A DNA stretch of 64,000 bases from Paenibacillus sacheonensis (GTDB taxonomy: Bacteria; Bacillota; Bacilli; Paenibacillales; Paenibacillaceae): assembly GCF_009909195.1 (NCBI RefSeq), contig NZ_JAAAMU010000013.1, forward strand, positions 62,001 through 126,000. Direction: 5' to 3'. The notes under the pieces were generated by a model. The model saw only the letters and a program-made list of their open reading frames with translations, was not told where the DNA came from and ran no database searches. The translations under genes and the position numbers were made by a program. Shown piece by piece: positions 51,881 through 59,325 of the stretch (within the stretch, counting starts at the first letter, position 1; each line of letters opens with the position of its first letter).

Positions 51881-53416
51881 ATGAAGCATACCAAGCCGAA
51901 AATGCTGGTCTTCTCGCATATTTGCAGCCCCCAGTACGTAACGGGTGCCGAGAAGTTGTTGTTGTTTATGGTCCGAGAGCTGCTGCCGGTTTTCGCATGC
52001 ACCCTGGTCGTACCGAACGAAGGCGTCATTGCAGCCGGTGCCAGAAGCCTCGACATCCCAGTAATCGTACAGGATATCCCCCTTGTCGTCCCGCTCTACT
52101 TGGCGCTCCCGCATTTGCAAGAAGAGATCGCGCAGCGGCAGCAGGAGCCTTCCTGGCAAGAATTGCTCGCGCTGCTTAGCCGGGAGCAGCCGAACGTCAT
52201 CCTCGTCAATACCTGCGTGCATCCGCTGCCCGCCATTGCCGGCAAAGCGCTGGGCATTCCCGTCGTATGGTCCATCATGGAAGCGATCCGCGACACGCCT
52301 TACCGGGCGGCGGCCGCCGCGGTGTTCGAGCAGCATGCCGACTTTATCGTCGGGATCTCCGAAGCGGCGCTCGAGCCGCTCCGCACGCCGGGCATGATCC
52401 CGAGGACGAAGCTCGTGTACCCCTCGTGGCATCAGAACGAGCTGCAGCCGGAGAGCTGGCAGGAGCATCGCGTGAATCGGCGCAGGCAGCTCGGCATCGA
52501 AGATCATCACCGGCTGGTCGGGTACATCTCCTCGTCCATCTTCGAAGCCAAAGGGCTGGAGCATTTCATGCAAATGGCGGTCCGCAACGCCGTGCTCCAT
52601 CCGAAAGCGATGTTCCTCATCGTCGGCAATCCCGTCGATCAGCCGTACTTCGAGCAATGCCTGGACATCGCGCGCAGGCTTGGGCTGATGGAGCGATTCC
52701 GCTGGCTGCGATTCGAAGAGCAGGTATCGACGGTTTACCCGGCGATGGATCTGCTCGTCGTACCGAGCATGGCGGCGGAAGGCTTCGGGATGACGGCGCT
52801 GGAGGGCATGGTGTTCGGCAAAGCAACCGTCGTCTACGGCTCCGGCGGTCTGGCCGAGATCGGCCGGATGACAGGCAACGCCGACTATGTCATCCAGACC
52901 GGCGATTACGACGGACTGGCGGGCAAGGTGTCGTCCCTGCTGAGCGATGACGTGGCGCTGCAGGCGGTCGGCGCCCGCAGCGCGCGGGGGGCGCATGCTG
53001 CATTCGGCATCGCCGTCTACCGGGAAAGGCTGCGGATCTTCATCGATTCGCTGAGGCTGGAAGGTCAGACGCCGAAGGTGCTGAAGGGAAGCGGTACTGC
53101 GATTTATCTGTTCGACCAAGGCAAGCTTCGGCCCTTTCGGACCATGGAGGCGTTCCTCGGCGTCGGCTACCGTCCGGAGGACGTGCGCATCGTGCCGGAT
53201 GCCTACATTGCCTCTTGGCCGATCGGCGAACCGATCGGCCAAGAGAGACCGGCGCCGCGCGGAGCTCGCCTGAAGCGTCGGAAGCGCGGAAGCAAGCGGT
53301 TAGGGAAGCGGCTCGGCAAGCGGCGGGGCGGCACCAAGCGGAGACGCGGCAGAACGCGGACCGGCAGCGGCAAAGCCTCGGGCGGCACGAAGAAACGCCG
53401 CAGAAAGGCATCGTAG
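51881..53416 (+). CDS. GT4 glycosyltransferase with surface-type module and strongly basic C-terminal tail
   Basis: A 511-residue protein. A GT-B domain covers ~1-390, with the EX7E motif in EGFGMTALEGMVFGKATVVY (about 305). One copy of the YLFDQGKLRPF...WPIGEPI module follows at about 400-450, the same type that ends the GT2 at 44944. The last ~55 residues are extremely basic (KRRKRGSKRLGKRLGKRRGG and on). Thus the basic segment, N-terminal in other island proteins, is C-terminal here. ATG 51881 follows GCGAGGCAG. An upstream GTG (51836) overlaps GGAGGTG and cannot be excluded. Confidence 0.83.
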   Translation: MKHTKPKMLVFSHICSPQYVTGAEKLLLFMVRELLPVFACTLVVPNEGVIAAGARSLDIPVIVQDIPLVVPLYLALPHLQEEIAQRQQEPSWQELLALLSREQPNVILVNTCVHPLPAIAGKALGIPVVWSIMEAIRDTPYRAAAAAVFEQHADFIVGISEAALEPLRTPGMIPRTKLVYPSWHQNELQPESWQEHRVNRRRQLGIEDHHRLVGYISSSIFEAKGLEHFMQMAVRNAVLHPKAMFLIVGNPVDQPYFEQCLDIARRLGLMERFRWLRFEEQVSTVYPAMDLLVVPSMAAEGFGMTALEGMVFGKATVVYGSGGLAEIGRMTGNADYVIQTGDYDGLAGKVSSLLSDDVALQAVGARSARGAHAAFGIAVYRERLRIFIDSLRLEGQTPKVLKGSGTAIYLFDQGKLRPFRTMEAFLGVGYRPEDVRIVPDAYIASWPIGEPIGQERPAPRGARLKRRKRGSKRLGKRLGKRRGGTKRRRGRTRTGSGKASGGTKKRRRKAS

Positions 53417-53451
53417 GAAAGCGCAGATCACCAGAAGGAGGGAACCTTTTC

Positions 53452-54549
53452 ATGCGCGTTGTAACGATTTTGGGCACACGTCCGGAAATCATTCGCCTTA
53501 GTCTCATTATCCAGAAGCTGGATGCGCTGGCCGAGAAGCATGTGCTCGTGCATACCGGACAGAATTTTTCTCCTTCCTTGTCGGATGTGTTCTTTCGGGA
53601 GCTGGGACTGCGGCAGCCGGATGTGCTGCTCACGGATGCGAAGCAGACGCTCGGCGGCCAGCTGTCCGTGATGTTCGCGGAGACGGAGCGGGTGCTGACG
53701 GCGCATAAGCCTGACGTCGTGCTGCTCCTCGGCGATACGAACAGTGCGCTGTGCGCGATTATCGCCGAGCGGATGGGCATTCCGGTCGTGCATATGGAAG
53801 CCGGCAACCGGTGTTATGATTTGTCGGTTCCGGAAGAGAAGAACCGCCGGATCATCGATGCCGTGTCGACGATCAACATGCCGTATACGGCCTACAGCAA
53901 GGGCAACCTCCTGCGGGAGGGATTCCCGAGCAGCCGGATCGTGCAGACGGGCAACCCGATTCACGAGGTCATCACGCACTATAAGCCGCAAATCGACGCG
54001 AGCGACGTGCTGGAGCGCTTCGGGCTCGAATCGGGAGGCTACGTGCTCGTCACGGCGCATCGCGCGGAGAACGTCGACGCGCCGGAACGGCTGACCGGCA
54101 TACTGGATGGCTTGAACCGCGTGGCGAGACGCTTCGATAAGCGCGTCATCTGCAGCGTGCATCCGCGGACGCGGTCGCGCATCGACGGCGGCGCCGTACA
54201 AGTCGAGATGGATGCAAGGGTGGAGTTTTACGAGCCGATGGGATTCTTCGACTTCGTGCGGCTCGAGCAGCATGCGCTGCTCGCGATCACGGACAGCGGA
54301 ACGGTTCAGGAAGAATGCTGCCTGTTCCAGGTGCCGACGGTTACGATCCGGCAGACGACGGAACGGCCGGAGACGATCGATTGCGGAAGCAACGTGGTGT
54401 GCGGCCTGAACGCGGTCCGAATCGAAGAAGCGGCGGCGGTCATGACGGCCCTGCCTGCGAAGTGGGAATGCCCGGAAGGGTATCTGGCCGGGGACGTATC
54501 GGATAAAGTGGTTAAATTTGTGCTTGGAGGGAAATGGAATGTTTACTAA
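53452..54549 (+). CDS. UDP-N-acetylglucosamine 2-epimerase-type enzyme (WecB/FnlC/CapG)
   Basis: A 365-residue cytosolic epimerase starting with MRVVTILGTRPEIIRLSLI, the family hallmark. Other conserved blocks are HTGQNFSPSLSDVFF, HMEAGNRCYDLSVPEEKNRR (with the catalytic Glu/Asp/His set), and ITDSGTVQEECCLFQVPTV. The unusual YDLSVPEEKNRR form and the two following genes favour the FnlC/CapG subtype, which makes UDP-L-FucNAc, over plain WecB. ATG 53452 follows AGAAGGAGGGAACC; the frame remains open further upstream but that part overlaps the preceding gene. It overlaps the next gene by 11 bases. Confidence 0.87.
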   Translation: MRVVTILGTRPEIIRLSLIIQKLDALAEKHVLVHTGQNFSPSLSDVFFRELGLRQPDVLLTDAKQTLGGQLSVMFAETERVLTAHKPDVVLLLGDTNSALCAIIAERMGIPVVHMEAGNRCYDLSVPEEKNRRIIDAVSTINMPYTAYSKGNLLREGFPSSRIVQTGNPIHEVITHYKPQIDASDVLERFGLESGGYVLVTAHRAENVDAPERLTGILDGLNRVARRFDKRVICSVHPRTRSRIDGGAVQVEMDARVEFYEPMGFFDFVRLEQHALLAITDSGTVQEECCLFQVPTVTIRQTTERPETIDCGSNVVCGLNAVRIEEAAAVMTALPAKWECPEGYLAGDVSDKVVKFVLGGKWNVY

Positions 54550-55522
54550 TCAGCGCATACTGGTCACCGGGGGTACGGGTTCCTGGGGCTATGAATTGAT
54601 TCGCCAGCTGCTGCCTCAACAGCCCAAACAGATCATCGTATTCTCCCGCAACGAATCCAGCCAGGTGGCGATGAGCCGTTCGTTCGAGGATCCGCGCCTC
54701 AGCTTCTGCATCGGGGACATCCGCGACAAGGAAGCGCTCATGCGCGCATGCGAGCGGGTGGATTACGTCTTTCACTTGGCGGCTTTGAAGCATGTGCCCG
54801 TATGTGAGGATCAGCCTTACGAAGCGCTCAAGACGAACGTGATCGGCACGCAGAACGTCATCGAAGCGGCGATCGCGAACGGCGTGAAGCGCGTCATCTA
54901 CATCTCGACGGATAAAGCGGCGAACCCGTCCAACTTCTACGGCATGACGAAGGCGATCGGCGAGAAGCTGATCGTGTACGCGAACCTGCTCCATTCCGAG
55001 ACGACCTTCGTCTGCGTGCGAGGCGGCAACGTGCTCGGCACGAACGGCAGCGTCGTTCACCTGTTCACGGACCAGATCAAGAACAAGCGGCAGGTGCGCA
55101 TCACGGACATGAACATGACCCGCTTCTTCCTGACGCTGCAGGATGCGATCACGCTGCTGTTCAAAGCCTCGATGGAAAGCGTCGGCGGCGAGATTTTCGT
55201 CATGACGATGCCGACCTGCCGGATCATCGATCTGGCCGCGGTGCTGATGGAGGACATGGGCATCGATGCGGAGATGGTGGAGACCGGTATCCGTCCGGGC
55301 GAGAAGATCCACGAGATCTTGCTTACGGAGCATGAGAGCCTGACGACGGTATCGTACGACGAGGAGTATCTCGTGATCCTGCCTACGCTCGACATTCCGG
55401 GACTTCGCCAGCACTATGCCGCGAATCCGAAGGTCGATTTCGACAGCTACAGCTCTGCCGTCGCGCTCATGACGAAGGACGAAATCCGTTCCATGCTCGT
55501 CAGAGGCGGGTTCCTATCATGA
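54539..55522 (+). CDS. UDP-GlcNAc 4,6-dehydratase/epimerase (FnlA/CapE type)
   Basis: A 327-residue extended SDR enzyme. The NAD(P) site is VTGGTGSWGYELI (about residues 9-21) and HLAALKHVPVCEDQP is the FlaA1/CapE active-site block. The catalytic position after NPSN is FYGMTKAIGEK, a YXXXK motif (Y-GMT-K). ATG 54539 follows CTTGGAGGG, overlapping the upstream gene by 11 bases. It should act first in the pathway: dehydration of UDP-GlcNAc to a 4-keto-6-deoxy sugar that the neighbouring reductase and 2-epimerase convert further. It lacks the long membrane part of PglF/WbpM-type dehydratases. Confidence 0.87.
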   Translation: MFTNQRILVTGGTGSWGYELIRQLLPQQPKQIIVFSRNESSQVAMSRSFEDPRLSFCIGDIRDKEALMRACERVDYVFHLAALKHVPVCEDQPYEALKTNVIGTQNVIEAAIANGVKRVIYISTDKAANPSNFYGMTKAIGEKLIVYANLLHSETTFVCVRGGNVLGTNGSVVHLFTDQIKNKRQVRITDMNMTRFFLTLQDAITLLFKASMESVGGEIFVMTMPTCRIIDLAAVLMEDMGIDAEMVETGIRPGEKIHEILLTEHESLTTVSYDEEYLVILPTLDIPGLRQHYAANPKVDFDSYSSAVALMTKDEIRSMLVRGGFLS

Positions 55523-56352
55523 AGCTGCTCGTCATCGGGGGCAACGGCATGGCGGGTCATGCATTGATCCGCTATTTCCGCGAGGAGTATCCCGAGCATG
55601 AGGTCGTCTATACGACGAGGCGGGCGGACGGAGAAGGCAGCCTGGCGCTCGATGCGGCAGATGCCGAATCGGTCGCGGCCCTGGTCCAGTCGGTGCGGCC
55701 GGAGATTATCATCAATGCGGCGGGCGTCTTGAACCAAGACGCCGAGTCGCACCCGCTCGCCGCTTATATGGTGAACGGCTTCCTGCCGCACTGGCTGCGC
55801 TACGCGGCGGATACGGTCGGCGCGCGCGTCATCCATATCAGCTCGGACTGCGTGTTCAGCGGCGAGCGCGGGTCGTATACGGAGCAGGATCATCCGGACG
55901 GAACGTCGGTCTACGCACGCTCCAAGGCGCTTGGCGAGATGAACTACGGCCGGCATTTGACGATCCGGACCTCGATTATCGGACCGGAGATCCGTCCGAA
56001 CGGGATCGGCCTGCTGAAGTGGTTCCTGGCGCAAAGCGGTCTGGTGAAAGGATACGCGAACGTGTTATGGAACGGGGTGACGACGTTGGAGCTGGCGAAG
56101 GCGACCGCGTTCGCCATCGAACATCCGCATATCGGCGGCTTGGTTCATCTGACGGCGAGCGAATCGGTGAACAAGCTGACGCTGCTGCTTTTGTTCCAAG
56201 CGGCATTCGAAGTGGAGAATGTGCGCATCGTATCCGACGACCGGGTCTCGATCGACCGCACGCTCGTATCGACGCGGCGCGACTGGACGTACCGGACATC
56301 GGGGTATATCCGGATGCTGGATGAACTGGCCATGTGGATGAAGCGAGCATGA
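55519..56352 (+). CDS. RmlD-like NDP-sugar reductase (FnlB/CapF role)
   Basis: A 277-residue SDR protein of the RmlD type: the NADPH-binding GGNGMAGHAL at the start, INAAGVLNQDAESHP, then ISSDCVFSGERGSY and the catalytic YARSK motif (about residue 133). In the FucNAc pathway such an enzyme reduces the 4-keto intermediate. The ATGA overlap with the dehydratase gene, and with the following epimerase gene on the other end, shows a tightly coupled operon. A dTDP-rhamnose role is less likely because RmlB and RmlC are not present nearby. Confidence 0.83.
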   Translation: MKLLVIGGNGMAGHALIRYFREEYPEHEVVYTTRRADGEGSLALDAADAESVAALVQSVRPEIIINAAGVLNQDAESHPLAAYMVNGFLPHWLRYAADTVGARVIHISSDCVFSGERGSYTEQDHPDGTSVYARSKALGEMNYGRHLTIRTSIIGPEIRPNGIGLLKWFLAQSGLVKGYANVLWNGVTTLELAKATAFAIEHPHIGGLVHLTASESVNKLTLLLLFQAAFEVENVRIVSDDRVSIDRTLVSTRRDWTYRTSGYIRMLDELAMWMKRA

Positions 56353-57290
56353 GCCGGCCGCGCCTGCTCGTGACGGGCGCAGGCGGGTTTTGCGGCGAGC
56401 ATGCCTGCAGGCATTTCGCGTCGCTCGGCTGGCAGGTGACGGCGGCGGTCCGCCGTCTTCCCGCCGCTGGCGCTGCGGAGCGGGCGTGGCTCGGCGGCGT
56501 CGATGCCGTACTGGCCTGCGATCTGTCTTCCCGGAACGAGACGGAGGCGCTGGCGCGAAGCGCGGCACCGGACTGCGTGCTGCACCTGGCAGGCGCCAAC
56601 GCCGTCGGCGTATCGTGGAGCGATCCCGCGGCCGTGCTGCAGAGCAACGTCATGGGCACGGTCCATTTGCTGGAGGGTATCCGGAGCCTAGGAAAGCCGT
56701 GCCGGGTGCTGGTCGCGGGCTCGATGCTGCGGTTTCCGCTGGCGTCGGCAGGGGACGCCCCGAAGCCGCAGCATCCGTACAGCTTGAGCAAGACGATGCA
56801 GGTACTGGTCGCGCAGAGCTGGGCGTCCTTGTTCGGGATGGACGTCATCGTCGCGGAGCCGTCCAATTTGATCGGCCCCGGCCGGTCCGGAGGCTTGTGC
56901 GGGCTGCTCGCGCGGTATGCCGCCGCAGCGGAACGCGCCGCCGAACGCGGCACGGAGGCGCCTGCGCCGTTTCGCTTCTCTTCGCGAAGCGAGCAGCGCG
57001 ACCTGCTTGACGTACGCGACGCTATCGCCGCGTACGAGTTATTGTTCCGCGCGGGCAAGAGCGGCAGCGTCTATTCCGCAGCGTCCGGCGTCATGCGGAC
57101 GCTCGAAGAGATCGCGGATACGTTCGGCGCGCTCGCCCTGCGGCCGCTGCGGTGGGCGTACGGCGATTCGGCCGCGGCCTCGCCGGCGCCGGCCGATATC
57201 GGCGCCTTGACCGCGCTCGGCTGGTCGCCGCGTTATACGTTGAGACAGTCGCTGCAGGATGCGCTCGAAGCCGCTCGCCTGCAGGCATGA
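56349..57290 (+). CDS. NAD-dependent epimerase/dehydratase (GDP-mannose 4,6-dehydratase/RMD-like)
   Basis: A 313-residue extended SDR. TGAGGFCGEHACRHF is the dinucleotide site, LHLAGANAVGVSWSDP the loop after strand 4, and HPYSLSKTMQ the catalytic YXXXK motif (about residue 145), followed by VAEPSNLIGPG. The general look is that of GDP-4-keto-6-deoxymannose reductase or UDP-sugar 4-epimerase, but the substrate cannot be read. Base composition is very GC-rich even for this window. It overlaps the previous stop by four bases (ATGA). Confidence 0.8.
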   Translation: MSRPRLLVTGAGGFCGEHACRHFASLGWQVTAAVRRLPAAGAAERAWLGGVDAVLACDLSSRNETEALARSAAPDCVLHLAGANAVGVSWSDPAAVLQSNVMGTVHLLEGIRSLGKPCRVLVAGSMLRFPLASAGDAPKPQHPYSLSKTMQVLVAQSWASLFGMDVIVAEPSNLIGPGRSGGLCGLLARYAAAAERAAERGTEAPAPFRFSSRSEQRDLLDVRDAIAAYELLFRAGKSGSVYSAASGVMRTLEEIADTFGALALRPLRWAYGDSAAASPAPADIGALTALGWSPRYTLRQSLQDALEAARLQA

Positions 57291-57320
57291 TCATTTTGCT
57301 GGAGATCGGAGGGAAGCAGC

Positions 57321-58130
57321 ATGGGCGTTCAACCATCGAAACCGCTCGTCACTATCGTCATCCCGTTCTATAACGATCCTTATGTCGCCGAAGCGGTCGA
57401 GAGCGCGCTCTCGCAGACGTACGGGAACATCGAAATCATCGTCGTCGATGACGGCTCGACGGTCCATCAGGAACCGCTCGAGCGTTACGCCGGCCGCATT
57501 CATTACATCGGCAAGGCCAATGGCGGTACGGCGAGCGCGCTGAACACGGGTTTCCGGCTTGCGGGCGGGAAATACGTCGCCTGGCTCAGCTCGGACGACC
57601 GGTTTTATCCCGACAAAATCAAACGGCAGGTCGAAGCGATGGAGCGTACGGGCGCGCAGATCAGCCACACCGGCTTCGATATCATCAACGGCCGCGGCAT
57701 GATGACGGACTTCAATATTATCCCGCCAAGCACGGCAACCGGCGATTTCTACCGGGCCTTCCAGAACAGCAACCCCGTTAACGGCTGCACGGTCGTCATG
57801 ACGAAGGAGCTGTACCGGATCATCGGTTCGTTCAACGAAACGATGCGGTATACGCATGACCTGGATTATTGGTTCCGCGTGCTGCTCTCGGGGACGCCGT
57901 TCCAACTGCTGCCGGAGCCGCTCTGCGCTTACCGGAAGCACGAGCAAATGGGGACGGTGAAGCATGCCGAGGTCATCGCTCGCGAAGTCAAGAGCACCTT
58001 TGCCAAATACGAGGCGCGCTGGCTGCTGTATCTCATCCAGCTCGGACTTGTACCGCGCGGAGGCAGCCCGTCGCCTTCGAGAAAAGCGGGCCTCAGCGGA
58101 AAGCCGCGCGGCTTGCCGCGTTCGCATTAA
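57321..58130 (+). CDS. GT2 glycosyltransferase, last gene of the island
   Basis: A 269-residue GT-A enzyme: PLVTIVIPFYNDPYVAEAVE, EIIVVDDGSTV, then AWLSSDDRFYPDKI with the DXD equivalent (SDD), and YTHDLDYWFRVLL with the catalytic Asp. The last 20 residues are Ser/Arg/Gly-rich and mildly basic (SPSRKAGLSGKPRGLPRSH), a weak form of the tails on other island enzymes. ATG 57321 follows TCGGAGGGAAGC, 30 bases past the epimerase stop, so it belongs to the same transcript. A hairpin follows. Confidence 0.86.
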   Translation: MGVQPSKPLVTIVIPFYNDPYVAEAVESALSQTYGNIEIIVVDDGSTVHQEPLERYAGRIHYIGKANGGTASALNTGFRLAGGKYVAWLSSDDRFYPDKIKRQVEAMERTGAQISHTGFDIINGRGMMTDFNIIPPSTATGDFYRAFQNSNPVNGCTVVMTKELYRIIGSFNETMRYTHDLDYWFRVLLSGTPFQLLPEPLCAYRKHEQMGTVKHAEVIAREVKSTFAKYEARWLLYLIQLGLVPRGGSPSPSRKAGLSGKPRGLPRSH

Positions 58131-58142
58131 CGAATAATCCAA

Positions 58143-58216
58143 AAAGACCGCGTTCCCAAGGAACCTTCGCCTCCGCCCTGCGAGCGGAAACGGCGTTCAA
58201 TGGAAACTCGGTCTTT
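58143..58216. terminator. Bidirectional terminator ending the island
   Basis: AAAGACCG (58143-58150) pairs with CGGTCTTT (58209-58216) around an internally structured 58-base segment. The minus-strand copy is followed by a T-run, so it also serves the convergent Cdd1-type gene. Confidence 0.6.
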
Positions 58217-58279
58217 CGTTTGGTTTACATATGCAGCCGAAGCTGGCATCGTCGCCGTCTTCGCCGCCGGTCGTCGGAA

Positions 58280-58744
58280 TCACAGTTTCCCGTGCCAGGA
58301 TTCCTCGGGACGATCGGAAGGATAGCCGTGACGGGTCCGGTACGCTTTGCGCTCGGGCGTGAAATCATGCCATGCTTTGCTGCTCTCCGGATGATCGGCA
58401 TGGTACACGAGACAGCGGAAGGCATCCTCGAGGCAGGGGTCTTCCCAGTAGCCGCACTGCTTCTCCCACGCGTCGAGCAGCGCTGCGGCGTCTTTGCCCG
58501 CCAGCTCCTGCAGCTCGCGATAGCCCATGTCCACCACGCGCTGCGCCACCTTCGGACCGATGGAGGGAACCGTTTGGAACTGCGCCAGTCCGCGAAGCTG
58601 CGCCGCGCGTTCATGCGGGATGTCCAAGTGCCGGGCCAGCTCGTCCGCGTCCTGGCGGGCGATGTCGTCAAGCGAGATGGAGCAGGCTCTTAACCGATTC
58701 TTCTCTCCTGCCGTCAGCGGCAGCTTCGGTGCCGTTTGCCTCAT
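58280..58744 (-). CDS. Cdd1-type helix-hairpin-helix protein (pathogenicity-locus family)
   Basis: A 154-residue protein. The centre has a helix-hairpin-helix motif (FQTVPSIGPKVAQRVVDMGY), and the C-terminal half carries the family's DPCLEDAFRCLVYHADHP and DFTPERKAYRTRHGYP blocks. I chose ATG 58744 (MRQTAPKL), with GGGAGGAA before it on the minus strand. The family is widespread in Firmicutes; the name stems from a Clostridioides difficile pathogenicity-locus neighbour and does not indicate virulence. DNA binding is inferred from the HhH motif. It may be co-transcribed with the VOC gene, 26 bases upstream. Confidence 0.82.
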   Translation of the reverse strand: MRQTAPKLPLTAGEKNRLRACSISLDDIARQDADELARHLDIPHERAAQLRGLAQFQTVPSIGPKVAQRVVDMGYRELQELAGKDAAALLDAWEKQCGYWEDPCLEDAFRCLVYHADHPESSKAWHDFTPERKAYRTRHGYPSDRPEESWHGKL

Positions 58745-58770
58745 GATCAATTCCTCCCAGCATGGGTGTG

Positions 58771-59148
58771 CTAAGCGAACAAGCTGATCTGATTTCCGTC
58801 CGGATCGGCGACGACGGCATATCGCTGACCCCAGAACGCGTCCCACGGCTCGCGAACGCTCGCATAACCAAGTTCGGTGATTTTGCCGTACAACTCGTCC
58901 ACCGCACTGGCGCCGTCGCAGGCGAAAGCAAGCTCGATGCGGTGACCGGACGGCTCTTCCCAGCCGCCGTACACCTCTCTTGCCGTCTCTACCTTATCGA
59001 ATGCGATGCGGACGCCGTCCTGCTGGATTTCCACGTGCGGCTGACCGTCCTGCTCCGCCGGAACGTCGAAGCCGAGCGCCCGGTAGAAATCCAGCGCCTT
59101 CTTCATGTCTTTCACCACGATGCCGATCATATCGAGTTTAATGGTCAT
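58771..59148 (-). CDS. VOC (glyoxalase/bleomycin-resistance fold) protein
   Basis: A 125-residue protein of the vicinal-oxygen-chelate fold, made of two beta-alpha-beta-beta-beta units. It starts MTIKLDMIGIVVKDMKKALDFYRALGF and ends YAVVADPDGNQISLFA, both typical. The usual first metal His is replaced (GIVVKDM instead of HVxxxD), so it may be a binding protein rather than a metalloenzyme. ATG 59148 has GAGAGGAG upstream; the longer reading has no site. The substrate is unknown. Confidence 0.82.
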   Translation of the reverse strand: MTIKLDMIGIVVKDMKKALDFYRALGFDVPAEQDGQPHVEIQQDGVRIAFDKVETAREVYGGWEEPSGHRIELAFACDGASAVDELYGKITELGYASVREPWDAFWGQRYAVVADPDGNQISLFA

Positions 59149-59325
59149 TCGCTGCCAGCTCCTCTCATTTTCACCTACCAGTATAGCACAGAAGTTTCCA
59201 ATCCTCCTTTTCATGCGCCGGGCTTCTTTTCAAAACCAACCGCCGGCAGTACAATATAAGTCCAGGAACAAATGTTTGGAGCCGCGGCCCTCGCGCCGGC
59301 GGTTCATCGGAGGTGTCGCGTGCAC

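Noticed and set aside
53452..54549. Plain WecB (UDP-ManNAc synthesis for teichoic-acid linkage)
   Set aside because: The active-site loop variant and the adjacent dehydratase and reductase fit an FnlC/CapG role better, though WecB activity alone cannot be excluded.
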